Source of the DNA: Molossus alvarezi
Lineage: Eukaryota; Chordata; Mammalia; Chiroptera; Molossidae
Direction: 5' to 3'
NCBI GenBank assembly: GCA_037176705.1
Contig: CM073898.1
Coordinates: 25,032,488-25,096,487, forward strand
Length of the DNA: 64,000 bases
The translations under genes and the position numbers were made by a program. Shown here one piece after another: positions 12,831 to 23,209 of this stretch. Under the pieces are notes generated by a model, which had not been told where the DNA came from, did no database searches, and saw only the letters and a list, made by a program, of their open reading frames with translations. Position 1 is the stretch's first letter. Each line of letters opens with the position of its first letter.

Positions 12831-13047
12831 GGGCTCAACCTTCCTAATGCGGACCCTTTAATACAGCTCCTCATGTTGTATGTGGGTGTATCTGCGTGTG
12901 GGCGGACCGCCTGGAGACGGACAGAGGAGCGGAGTCTCGGATCCTAAGACCATCGGAAGTATGTGTTTTCCAATAGTCTTAGGCGACCCCTGTGAAAGGG
13001 TCATTTGACCCCCAAAGGGGTCGCGACCCACAGGTTGAGAACCGCTG
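12831..13047 (+). mobile_element. SPIN-type nonautonomous hAT DNA transposon (remnant)
   Basis: The left part 'ctcaaccttcctaatgc...accctttaatacagctcctc' and the right part, ending 'ggggtcgcgacccacaggttgagaaccgctg' in outline, match my memory of the SPIN ('space invader') nonautonomous hAT consensus, including 'gtcttaggcgacccctgtga' just inside the right end. The right terminus ends in the hAT-like gaaccgctg. The first bases of the left terminus are eroded. The flanks read gtctgggg on the left and gtctggtc on the right, compatible with a decayed 8-bp hAT target duplication. Internally, cctaagaccatcggaa (12,943-12,958) pairs with ttccaatagtcttagg (12,968-12,983). No transposase is present. SPIN elements are known from bats such as Myotis and spread by horizontal transfer. 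Confidence 0.85.
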
Positions 13048-13055
13048 GTCTGGTC

Positions 13056-13879
13056 ATCTGGGTCCGAGGGTCAGGATCAGGACTTCAGATTCCGAGGTCC
13101 TGACTCTACCCTCAGGCCTTGAGGCCCCACCTCCTTTACGATCCCAGTGTGAGATGTTGTGGGGAACAGCAGTGCAGAAGCGTGGTTAGCCGGGGGTGGG
13201 TTCAGCCCCAGGCCCCCGGGGCGTGGTTGCAGCCCCCCAGACCTGCGGGCTCACCCACAACAGCAGTTTCTATCACAAGCCCAGGCCGGAAGGCCAAGGC
13301 CACGGCACCGCAGTCTGCCTGAAGTCTCTTCCCCGCCTGACCTCTTCCCCTCTGACCTCACATGACAGAAAGGCAACGGAGTTTTCTCTTTTTAACAGAA
13401 ATCTGTATTTTTATACTGTGGGGATGGACAGTCCTCCTTAGGGGCAGTGTGGAGGAAATAAAAGTTCGGAAAAATCCAGGTGTGGTTGCTGTGTGTGTGC
13501 ATGATGTTAATTTCGAAACATCAAGCTGGTCACAGTGAGGAAGTTAGATAGGACGAGAGGGGGCAGGAAGCAGAGAGCAGGGAGCACACTGGGGAGAGGT
13601 GGGGCTGGCCTGAGCCGACAGGGTCCCTGAGCTGGCAGAGGAGCAGGGGTGTGAGGACCAGAGAGAGGCTGCGGTTAATGCTGCCCTGACGATGAAGCCG
13701 GCACAGGTGCAAGAGTGAGTTCCTACAGGGACTTCGGCTCTGGACACCGACAGAACCCATTCTGCTAAGGACGCTATTTGCTGAGCTCTCCATTTATCCG
13801 GGACGCGGAAGGTAGGAAAGGACTAAGACGGGAAGAGGGAGGGAGAGTGTGTTGATCACATGTTGGGCAGGAGGTACAT
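13056..13879. other. Unassigned GC-richer DNA
   Basis: No gene or repeat recognised. Overlapping short frames occur on + (13,119-13,441) and - (13,530-13,793), without domains. Confidence 0.5.
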
Positions 13880-14015
13880 GTGCCACCTCACAGAATCCTC
13901 ACAGCCACCCCGAGAAGGAGCGGTCACCACCCTCTGACAGAGCTGGACACTGAGTTTCCGTTTCTTTGCCTGAAGTCACACAACTGGTAGGTGCTCTGCA
14001 CCCGTCTGTGGCTCA
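13880..14015 (-). mobile_element. MIR SINE relic
   Basis: Antisense MIR wording: 'cacagaatcctcacagccac', then 'gagctggacactgag' and 'aagtcacacaactggtagg', the usual reverse complement of the MIR core. Old, diverged mammalian SINE. Confidence 0.75.
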
Positions 14016-15121
14016 GGCGCTCCCTGTAAGGAAACTGCCTCCCTGGACTCCACTCCGAGGGGAAGCAGACCTGTGCTCTGGAGAGAAGAAGACATTTTAA
14101 ACGGCTGGAGGAGAAACAGGGTGTAGAGGTGGAGAAGTCACTGTTACAGGGATCCGGTGTTGGCTGTGCTCTTGTGAAGGGTTAGTTCACCTCCTCCCTC
14201 CCCACCTGTTCCCTTCCCAAGCTTCCTGCTCAACTCCCGCCCCAAAGCCCAGGGGGAGCGAGTGCATGGCAAGCTGGACCATTAGGTTGGGTGCAGGTTT
14301 TCTTCAAATAGAATGAACAAGAGGTCTCTGGTAGGCAAGAATATAAGATTTTAGAGGGATCAAAGATAGTCAATACAATACTCTCTAAATCAAAATCCCA
14401 TATCTTGAGAGTGAACATAACATAGCATTTTATAGCCAGAGTGGCACAGTATCCGACTTGGGGCAACTTATTCTGAACCCCTCCACTAGCATATTGTAAC
14501 ATAGCCTTGAATTAATGATCAATATGTGGTTATTTTGGTGCCAGAGAACAACTCAAGAATCACAGGGTACAAATTGCACACTAGATACAATGGCCCCGCC
14601 CAAGGTCCTCATTACCATCCCCCCTCCCAATCTGAGAGTGAAGGGTGACACTGAACATTACCTTAATTTTACCTGAAGAACACGTGTATTAACTAACCCA
14701 CAGAAGTGAACACTATACCAAGAGCCCATTTCTATTTTGTTTGAATGGAGATTTTAAAGCCTCTATCAATAGCCACTAATCTGATAAAAAATATTTCTAT
14801 GTGTTTGGATTTATACCGATGTCAAAACAATGCTTTAAATTTTCAAGTGTGGAAGCTACTGATGTAAATAGTGAAACAAAGAAACTCCAAGTAAACTCAA
14901 AGAAACTCCTTAATAAAACCTGTGGAAATTTCAGAAAACAACCTGATAGTGGTTAAAATCTCAGACATGGGAAGATACTGACTTTTCCACAAAATTCCTG
15001 TTGATTGAATAGATAGCTCTAAACACTGAAGAAACTGGGAGTCAGAGATGAATTCATTTTGCAGTGAGCTGATAAATCTGTGCTCGTTAACATACTTGAT
15101 ATGTAGTATAGCTGGAACTGC
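14016..15121. other. Unassigned DNA
   Basis: No element recognised. AT-rich toward the right end. Confidence 0.5.
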
Positions 15122-15132
15122 GAGTAACACTT

Positions 15133-15409
15133 TTATTTTATTTTGTTTTTAATTAATTTATTTTTTATCCTCACCCGAGGACATTTTTTTCCATTTTTTG
15201 TTCACATAGAGTGGGAGGGAGAGAGAGAAAGAGAGAGAGAGAGAAACACTGATGCAAAAGGGACACATCAAGTAGCTGCCACCCGCACAACCAACCAGGG
15301 CCAGGGACAAACTGCAACCGAGGTACACGCCCTCACGGGAACCGAACCCAGGTCTCTCTGGACCACAGGCCCACGCTCTAACCGCTGAGCAAAACCAGCC
15401 AGGGCCAGA
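15133..15409 (-). mobile_element. VES-type SINE (type A), minus strand
   Basis: TSD gagtaacactt (15,122-15,132 and 15,410-15,420). It reads, reversed, poly-A tail, 'atcctcacccgaggaca', GA-rich tract, then the tRNA-like head ending 'gccagggcc'. It is moderately diverged ('gagcaaaaccagcc' where younger copies have 'gagccaaaccagcc'). Confidence 0.93.
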
Positions 15410-15574
15410 GAGTAACACTTAAAACAGTGGTTTAATTGCAGTAAACGTTGTGTCTAAGGTATTGAAATAGTTAAATATAGTGAACAGAGAGCTAAGAATA
15501 TGAATGAAAGGAGGTACCCCAAATAGTATGTTATCTAAATAACCTGTTCTGACTTGAAGGAAAGGTCAAGTTGT

Positions 15575-16391
15575 TGACCAAGGCTGGCTGCTTCTAATGC
15601 CAGGCCTGGGGCCACTTAACGAGAGGTATGGGGCTCGCTGAGACCAGAAGCTGCTTGTTGGAGAGAATTTAGGAAACTCAAGCAGGATCCAAGACAGGCC
15701 AATCCTACTAGCCTTTGGAAACTGCTTGGGTGGGCCTCAGGATATCACCAGGGTGGGGCCAACAGTGTGAGCCAGGTGCTGGAGTCCTAGACAAGAGGGT
15801 CGTCTGCCGCAGGGAAGGGCTCAACCAAGGAGCATCGGCCTCCTCTGTCCAGGAGAAAGCCGCCTCTCCAGCCTTTGCCCCGAGGCCAAACAGTTCTTCC
15901 CTGTATGTCTCTGGCACCCCTCAATCTGCCTCCACTTTGAGCTCAGAGGGAACAAGTCCTAGTAAGTCCACACCCCGGCCTTTTAACAGGATCTGCCTGG
16001 GGCTCCAGCAGCCTCAACCTCCCTCAGCCTCAGTTCCCACTGGATTTACAGCCAGAAGTGATGGGGATTCTCTTCCTGGCACTGGAACCCTGAGCTGGGC
16101 ACTTGGTGTGGTACGGGGACCCCTCACTCCTCAGAGAGGACCTTCCCAGCCAGAGGTCCCTCTTGATTTTTATCCACCACAGGTGGGTGTGGGCCCAGCC
16201 TGTCCGCCCCCGCCCCTCCGCGCCTCCTACCAGTCTCCATGTGGCTGCTTCTTTAATCTCATAGTTGTAGGACTTCCATTCAGCTCAATTTCAGGCAGTT
16301 CTGGATGATGGTTGTGTTGTAGTTTAGCTGTGATTTTGACGTGGTTGTAGAAGAGGATACTGCGATTACCTACCTGCCATCCTGACCGGAA
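15575..16391 (-). mobile_element. HAL1-type element fragment: 5' UTR only, long form
   Basis: The reverse complement starts tccggtcaggatggcagg at 16,391 and follows the 5' UTR of the HAL1-type copies at 34,760, 54,355 and 56,071, including 'aggattggcctgtcttggat' and 'tctcagcgagccccatacct'. It continues a short way into the extra segment found only in the 54,355 copy ('ccaggcctggcattagaag') and then stops at about 15,575. No ORF1, 3' UTR or poly-A is attached. The opposite strand holds a 197-codon open frame (15,715-16,308), antisense to the element. Confidence 0.85.
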
Positions 16392-16666
16392 GTCTAAGAC
16401 ATGTTTAAATGAGCTAGCTGTTCACGCATGAGGCTAGAAAATGTCTCTATTTGGGGCAGGCTTCTGCCCAGCTGAAACTCAGGGTTCTCTTTCCAAGGAA
16501 GGAGGTAAAGATAAAGTCTTCTAGTAACAAAACAACTCCAGTGTTTACAAGCCTCACAACTCCAGACCTCTGCCCGGGGACTTCAAAGCTGTGCTCTTGT
16601 AGATGCACAGACACAATGGACAGAGCCTGCTGAAGGCAAAGATAAGTCTTTTACTAAAGACATTAT
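16392..16666. other. Unassigned DNA
   Basis: No recognised element between the 5' UTR fragment and the next SINE. Confidence 0.5.
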
Positions 16667-16861
16667 GCCCGGCCGGTGTGGCTCAGTGGTTGAGCCTTGA
16701 CCCATGCGGCGGGAGGTCACTGGTTCAATTCCCAGTCAGGGCACATTCCCAGGTTGTGAGCCTGATCTGCGGTAGAGGGTGGTGGTGTTTTTTCTCTCTC
16801 CGATGTTTCTCTCTCCCTCTCCCTTTGAAAATCAATAAAGAAAAAAAAAAAAGAAGAAGAA
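16667..16861 (+). mobile_element. VES SINE (type B, 'aatcaataaa' tail)
   Basis: It starts gcccggccggtgtggctcag, with B-box 'ggttcaattcc', then 'cagtcagggcaca' and a 3' end 'tttgaaaatcaataaag' plus poly-A. This is the classic bat VES form; its body and tail differ from the type A SINEs. Confidence 0.9.
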
Positions 16862-16929
16862 GTTATGTGCCTGGGGTGCCACTACCACTTTGACCTACCA
16901 GAGTTTATGATCTGATGGCCAGGTGTTTG

Positions 16930-17100
16930 AAATCTGTACCCATTTTTATCGGAGCTGTTTGTAGTATAATTCTTTCTGTATTTTAAGCAGAAATCTCTCA
17001 TCAGATACTTGTCTTGCAAAAATTTTCTCCCGGAGTGTGGTTTGTCTTTTTATTCTTTGAACAAGTGATTTCACAGAGCATTTTTTAAGTTTATAAAGTC
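16930..17100 (-). mobile_element. Old L1 ORF2 fragment
   Basis: The reverse-strand translation reads CSVKSLVQRIKRQTTLREKI followed by 'FARQVSDERFLL', matching the conserved region near the C-terminal third of L1 ORF2. Short and flanked by unrelated DNA. Confidence 0.75.
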
Positions 17101-17164
17101 GTGGTTGTGAGACTGGGGCGAAGCCAAATGTGAGGTGAGCAAAGGGGCCCAGAGCCAATTGGAT

Positions 17165-17316
17165 GAGGGGGGGGGCTGAGCGGGGGGGGGGGGGCTGAGC
17201 GGGGTGGGGGCTGAGCCGGGGTGGGGGCTGAGCGGGGTGGGGGCTGAGCGGGGGGGGGGGCTGAGCGGGGGGGGGGGCTGAGCGGGGTGGGGGCTGAGCC
17301 GGGGTGGGGGCTGAGT
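17165..17316. repeat. G-rich minisatellite, about 17-bp unit
   Basis: About nine copies of a unit like ctgagcggggtggggg (variants ctgagccgggg..., or all-G spacers up to 14 G) in tandem. Long G-runs give strong G-quadruplex potential on the + strand. The Pro-rich reverse frame across it is a repeat artefact. Confidence 0.95.
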
Positions 17317-18420
17317 TGAGCAGTGACAGGGAGCAGGTGCTACCAGTCTGTGAGGAGCAGAAAAGGGTGCCCCGACTGTTTCTGGGGTACCAGTCTCAGG
17401 TGCTGGTTTAAGTGAGCAGTTCCTGTGGGAACACCTTTCGGGAGCATACCCTCGAGCCTGGACACTGGATTTAGGGGTGCGCAACTTCTGTTGTCAGCTT
17501 ACTTGAGTATTACAGGCTCTCAGGAGCAGAGCCGGTTCTCCCAGCGACGAATGTAGTAAGTTACAAAAATGAGAAATTTCTTAGTAATAAAACAAAGACC
17601 CTAGGAGGTTTGTTTACTGTCCAAAAGGGCACCGGTTGTAAATGGCAGACCCAGGCTCAGATCCGTTTTGGAGACTAAAAGTATAGGAGTTTCTTCTCTC
17701 AGAACTGCTGCCGTTGTCCACGAAGGAGAGAAAATTAGAAAAGGAGCAATTATAGGCTAAACAATTCGTAATATCCACGCCCCCCCCCCCCCCGCCACTG
17801 TTAAGAGACCAAACTGGGTGAGCAAAGAAAAGACTTCTAGTTGTTGTCACCACAATTAGCTAGGTTTTTATGTTTTTCTAACTAGCCCATGTTTTCCTCT
17901 AGTAATTTTTTCAAAATGAAAATGGCTGTTTGTTACAACTTACTTAAACAATACGAAAAAATAAAATTTGCTAAAACATCCTACCCCAAGAGGTAAAAAC
18001 TGCTTTTATATGAAGTACATACATACCCTTCCACACAGCTCTATATGCATGCACATTTACTTTCTGTGAATTTAATGTTCTTTTCTAGGTTCTTATGATG
18101 GGTGTAAAACTTGCAAAATTTCAGCCCTTCTCTTTTCTTAACATATGCACTAAGAATGCACACTTTTCTGTAAGTTTTGGTCTGTAGCCTTTTTATTCTT
18201 ATTGAGTTCTAATTATTTTCTAACTCTAATTGGGATTTATTTGGGGGGTAATTATTAGTGTCTTTCATAATTTCTAAATATAAGAACTTTCTAGTTAAGT
18301 TTTGTTACTGATTTCTAGACTAAACGCAACAGGAGCAACAGACATGCTTTATGTAATTTTATAATTTTAATCCTTTGAGGTTTGTTGAAACGTGGTTTCC
18401 TAGCGCAATATGGTCACTTT
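17317..18420. other. Unassigned DNA with C-homopolymer
   Basis: No recognised gene or repeat. A run of about 15 C lies at 17,781-17,795. The right part is AT-rich. Confidence 0.5.
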
Positions 18421-18433
18421 AAAAAAAGTTCCA

Positions 18434-18717
18434 TAACAGTCTGAGGAATGGGGTAGTCCCAGAGACGTGGAAGTGGGGTACAGACTGAAAATCCCCAGAA
18501 CAGGGGGTGGTGGGGGAGAGATAAACCACAGAACTTATATGCATGTGTGCATGAACAAAGGTTATGGACATGGACGACAAAGCTGGGGACAGAGTGGGGA
18601 GGGTGGGGGAGGAGGGAATCAGTGGGGGGAAAGGAAAAACATCTGTAACAAAAATAAATAAAATAAATAAATAAATAATAAAAAGATTTGATTTCACATA
18701 GTGAAAACAAATAAAAT
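18434..18717 (+). mobile_element. Short L1 3'-end insertion (3' UTR only)
   Basis: The sequence 'gagataaaccacagaactta...catctgtaacaaaaataaa' is the 3' UTR of the younger L1s here. It has an (AAAT)n tail and TSD aaaaaagttcca (18,422-18,433 and 18,718-18,729). A severely 5'-truncated insertion of about 280 bp. Confidence 0.9.
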
Positions 18718-20807
18718 AAAAAAGTTCCAAGTGTGATCCTCTGCTGTCATCTAGTGTGCATGCTGGGAATAACACTTTAGTGCAGGTCGGCATCAAAAAT
18801 GGGTGAATATAGTGAATGTAATGAAAGTTGAATTTGATGTGCTGCTCAAGTTCAGTTTCTGATATGATTACTAATTTTTGGTTGGTGTCTGTTGGTTCTA
18901 AAAGTGGTATGCTCTGTCCTTGAATTATTTATGGATTTACGAGTCACATTTTAGTCTTTTATCCATTTTGAGTTTATTCTTCCGTATGGTGTAAGTTGGT
19001 GGTCTAGCTTCATTTTTTTGCATGTACCTGTTCAATTTTCCCAACACCATTTATTGAAGAGGCTGTCTTAACTCCACTGTATGCTTTTGCCACCTTTGTC
19101 AAATATTAATTGAGCATATTGTCTTGGGTCAATTTATGGGTTCTCTGTTCTGTTCCATTGATCTATATGCCTCTTCTTGTGCGAGTACCAGGCTGTTTTG
19201 ATTACAGTGGCTTTGTAGTATAACCTGATATCTGTTATTGTGATCCCTCCAACTTTGTTCTTCTTTTTCAAGATTTCTGTGGCTATTCAGGGTCTTTTTT
19301 GGTTCCATATAAACTTTTGGAGTATTTGTTCTAGTTCTGTGAAATATGTCAATGGTATTTTGATAGGGATTGCATTGAATCTATAGATTGCTTTGGGTAG
19401 TATGGACATTTTAATGATGTTAATTCATCTAATCCATGAACAAGGTATATGCTTCCACTTTTTTATATCTTTCTCTATTTCTTTTTTCAATGACCTGTAG
19501 TTCTGTGAAGAGGTCCTTTACTTCTTTGGTTAAGTTTATTCCTAGGTATCTTAATTTTTATTTGCCGCAATGCTAAATGGGACTTTTTTAGTTTCTTTTT
19601 CTGTGAGTTCATTATTGGTATATAAGAATGCTATTGATTTCTTGACATTAATTTTGCATCCTGCTACTGTGCCAAATTAATTTATTAAGTATAGTAGATT
19701 TTTGATCAAGTCTTTAAGATTTTCTATGTAAAATATCATGTCATCTGTGAATAATGACAGTTTCACTTTCTCCTTTTCAATTTGGATCCCTTTTATTTTT
19801 TCTTCATGTCTGATTGCTGTTAAATAAGAGTGGCGAAAGTGGGCATTCCTGTCTCGTTCCTGTTCTTAAAGGAAATACTTTTAGTTTTTGCCCATTGGGC
19901 ATGATATTGGCTGTAGGTTTCTCATATATGGCCTTTATTATGTCGAGACATGATCCCTCGACTCCCACATTGCTGAGTGTTGTTATCAGAACCGGGTGCT
20001 GAATTTTGTTGAATGCTTTTTCAGCATCTATGGATAAGATCATATGGTTTTTATCTTTCATTTTGTTTATGTGGTGTATCACATTTATTGATTTGCGAAT
20101 ATTGTACCATCCTTGCATCCCTGGGATGAATCGCACTTGGTCAATGAGAATAATTTTTTTGATGTATTGCTGAATCCGATTTGCTAATATTTTGTTAAGG
20201 ATTTTGGCATCTGTGTTTATCAGGAATATTGGCCTGTAGTTTTTATTCTTTGTAGTGTCTTTATCCAGTTTTGGAATTAGGATTATGCTGGCCTCAGAAA
20301 ATGAGTTTGGAAGTCTTCTGTCTTCTTGGATTTTTTGGAATCGTTTGAGGACAATGGGTATTAGATCTTCTTTAAATGTTCAGTAAAACTCTCCTGTGAA
20401 GCGATCTGGGCCTGGGCCTTTGTTTGCTGGGAGCTTCTTGATTACATCTTCAATTTCCTTAGTTGTTATTGGTCTGTTCAAGTTTTCTCTCTTCCCAGTT
20501 CAGGAGACTGTGTGTTTCTAGAAATTTGTCCAGTTCTCCGAGATTGTCTAGTTTGTTTTCATAGTATGTTTTGATGATCCTTTGTATTGCTTTGGTGTCA
20601 GTTGTTACTGCTCCTCTTTCGTTTCTGATTTTGTTTATTTGGGTCCTCTCTTTCTGTTTTTTGGTGAGTCTGGCTACAGGTACATTAATCTTGTTTATCT
20701 TTTCAAAGAACCAGCTTTTTGTTTCATTGATTTTTTGAATTGTTCTTTTAGTCTCTATGTCACTTATTTCTGCTCTTACCTTTACTATTTCTTTCCTTCT
20801 TCTTGCT

Positions 20808-20839
<32 letters not shown>

Positions 20840-21445
20840 ACTTTCTAGTTCTTTAAGTTGTAGGGTTAGAAAGTCAATTAGGAATTTCTCTTGTTTCTTG
20901 AGGTAAGCCTTTAGTGCTATGAAATTCCCTCTCAGGACTGCTTTTGTTGCATCCCATAGATTTTGTATTGTTGTGTGTTCATTTTCATTGGTTTCCAGGA
21001 AGTTTTAAATTTTTTCCTTGATCTCCTTGGTAACCCATTTGTTGTTTAATAACATGCTATTTAGCCTCCAAGTGTTTGACTGTTTTTGTTGTAATTAAGT
21101 TCCAGTTTCATGCCATTGCAATCTGAGAAAATGCTTGATATGACTTCAATCTTCTTGAATTTGTAGAGACTTACTTTGGCTCCTAACATGTGGTATATCT
21201 TTGAGAATGTCCCGTGTGCACTTGAGAAGCATGTATATGCTGGAGCTTTGGGGTGAAATGTTCTGTAAATATCAGTTAAGTCCAACTGATCTAGTTAGTC
21301 ATTTAAGGACTCTGTGTCCTTGTTAATTTTTTGTCTAGAAGATCTATCCAGTGATGTCAGTGGAGTGTTAAAGTCACCCACTATGAGTGTATTGCTATTG
21401 ATCTCTCCCTTGAGGTTCCTCCATAAGGTTTTAAATATATTTTGG

Positions 21446-21690
21446 GCCCTGGCTGGTTTGGCTCAGCAGTTAGAATGTTGGTCCACAGAACAGAGAGTTC
21501 CAGGTTTGGTTCCTGCTAAGGGCATGTACCTTGGTGGCAGTATGTCCCTGGCCCCAGTTGGGGATGTGTGGGTGGCAGCCACTCGATGTGTCTCTCTCAC
21601 ACTGATGTTTCTTTCTCTTTCTTCCTCCCTTTCTCCCTCCCGCTCTATCTGAAGATAAATGCAAAAATATCCTCAGGTGAAGATTTAAAA
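21446..21690 (+). mobile_element. VES-type SINE (type A) in L1
   Basis: It starts gccctggctggtttggctca and ends 'aatatcctcaggtgaagat', followed by a tail that has grown into a long AT/CA microsatellite. It has CTGAAGATAAATGC wording before the tail, as in the copies at 3,097 and 45,382, so it belongs to an older type A subgroup. Confidence 0.9.
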
Positions 21691-21695
21691 AATAA

Positions 21696-21734
<39 letters not shown>

Positions 21735-21822
21735 TATATATAATATATATGTAAACACATACACATATAAATAAATATATATGTATATATGTATATGTAT
21801 GTATGTATGTGTGTATATATAT

Positions 21823-21856
<34 letters not shown>
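21690..21856. repeat. (TA)n/(CA)n compound microsatellite from a SINE tail
   Basis: Alternating ta, ac/ca, and tatg/tgta units run directly from the A-rich tail of the preceding SINE. L1 sequence resumes at about 21,857. Confidence 0.95.
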
Positions 21857-21857
<1 letters not shown>

Positions 21858-22229
21858 TCTTGTATTTGGTGTGTATATGTTTACCAGGGTTATATCCTCT
21901 TGTTGGATTGATCCTTCTAATATTATGTAATGTCCTTCTTTGTCTCTTATTATGGCCCTTGTTTTGAAGTCTATCTTATCAGATATGAGTAGTGCTACAC
22001 CAGCTTTTTTTCATTTCCATTTGCTTGAAAACTTTTTTTTCATCCCTTCACTTTCATCCTGTGTGCATCTTTTGTTGTGAGGTGGATCTTTTGTAGACAG
22101 CATATATATGGGTCATGTATTCTTATCTGATCAGCTACCCTATGTCTTTTTATTTGAGCATTTAAGCCATTTATATTTAAGGTTATTATTGGTAGATACT
22201 TATTAGTTCCCATTTTTATTTTATATCTG

Positions 22230-22231
<2 letters not shown>

Positions 22232-22267
<36 letters not shown>
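22232..22267. repeat. (CT)n microsatellite between L1 ORF1 and ORF2
   Basis: About 17 ct units inside the minus-strand L1, just upstream of its ORF2 start. Confidence 0.95.
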
Positions 22268-22271
<4 letters not shown>

Positions 22272-22334
22272 CTTCTTCTTACAACAGTCACTTCAGCATT
22301 TTCTGCAATGCTGGTTTGGTAGTGGTAAATTCCT

Positions 22335-23209
22335 TTAGCTCTTTTTTTTTTTAATCTGTGAAGCTCTTTATTTCTCCTTCAATTTTGAATGATAGCCTTG
22401 CTGGATTGAGTAGTCTTGAATTCAGACCCTTAATTTGCATTACTTTATACACTTCATGCCACTCCCTTCTGGCCTGCAGTGTTTCTATTGAGAAATCAGC
22501 TGTCAGTCTAAAGGGAGCTCCCTTGTGGGTAACTTTCTGTCTCTCTCTCGCTTCCTTTAAGATCCTTTCTTTGTCTTTAATGCTTGCCATTTTTATTATG
22601 ATGTGTCTAGCAGTGGGTCTTTTGGGGGTTCATCTTGCTTAGAACTCTCTGTGTTTCCTCAACTTGTATGACTTTTTCCTTCACCAGTTTAGGGAAGTTT
22701 TCTGTTATTATTTCTTCAAACAGGTTCTCTATTCCTTTCTCTGATTCTTCTTCTGGTACCCCTATAATGTGAATGTTGTTATGTTTTGTATTGTCCCACA
22801 GCTCCCTTAAACTCTCCTCCTGCTTTTGAATTTTTTTCCCATTTGCTGCTCTATTTGGGTGTTTTTTTTCTACCTTGTCTTCTTAGTTGCTGATTCAGTC
22901 TTCAGCTTCCTCTAATCTATTGTTGAACCCTTCTAAGGTATTTTTCATAACAGTTATGTTATTCTTTATTTTCTCTTGCTTTTTATGCATAGCTTCTACC
23001 TCTTTTTTTTTAAGCTGAAGTAGTTCCCAGTGAGCTCTTTATAATTCTTATTAAGTTGCTTGTAGTTCTCAACAAATTGTTTGAGCACCCTTAAAATCAT
23101 TGCTTTGAATTCTTTATCTGACAAGTTGCTTTCTTTATATTTCCTATAGTTCCTTTTCTGGAGATTCCTCTTTTTCTTTCATTTGGGTGTTGTTTCTTTG
23201 TCTCACCAT
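22335..23209 (-). pseudogene. L1 ORF1 pseudogene
   Basis: The ATG at 23,207-23,209 is followed by 'gtgagacaaagaaacaacac', the usual L1 ORF1 start. The C-terminal domain wording 'KDKERILKEARERQ' and 'LTADFSIETLQARREW' is in the 22,351-22,590 frame. Interrupted by frameshifts and stops. Confidence 0.85.

Larger units (their letters stand above)
18940..22213 (-). pseudogene. L1 ORF2 pseudogene (EN and RT regions)
   Basis: It begins MGTNKYLPIITLNINGLNAQ at 22,213 (endonuclease start). The RT motif region at about 19,740-19,765 reads FTDD rather than FADD. The stretch 19,804-20,136 still reads 110 codons of RT ('[20 protein letters not shown]'). Many stops, one SINE and loss of the C-terminus make it non-functional. 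Confidence 0.88.

Noticed and set aside
17071..17484. Pro-rich 137-codon minus-strand frame
   Set aside because: Translation of the G-rich minisatellite; flanks show no conserved domain.
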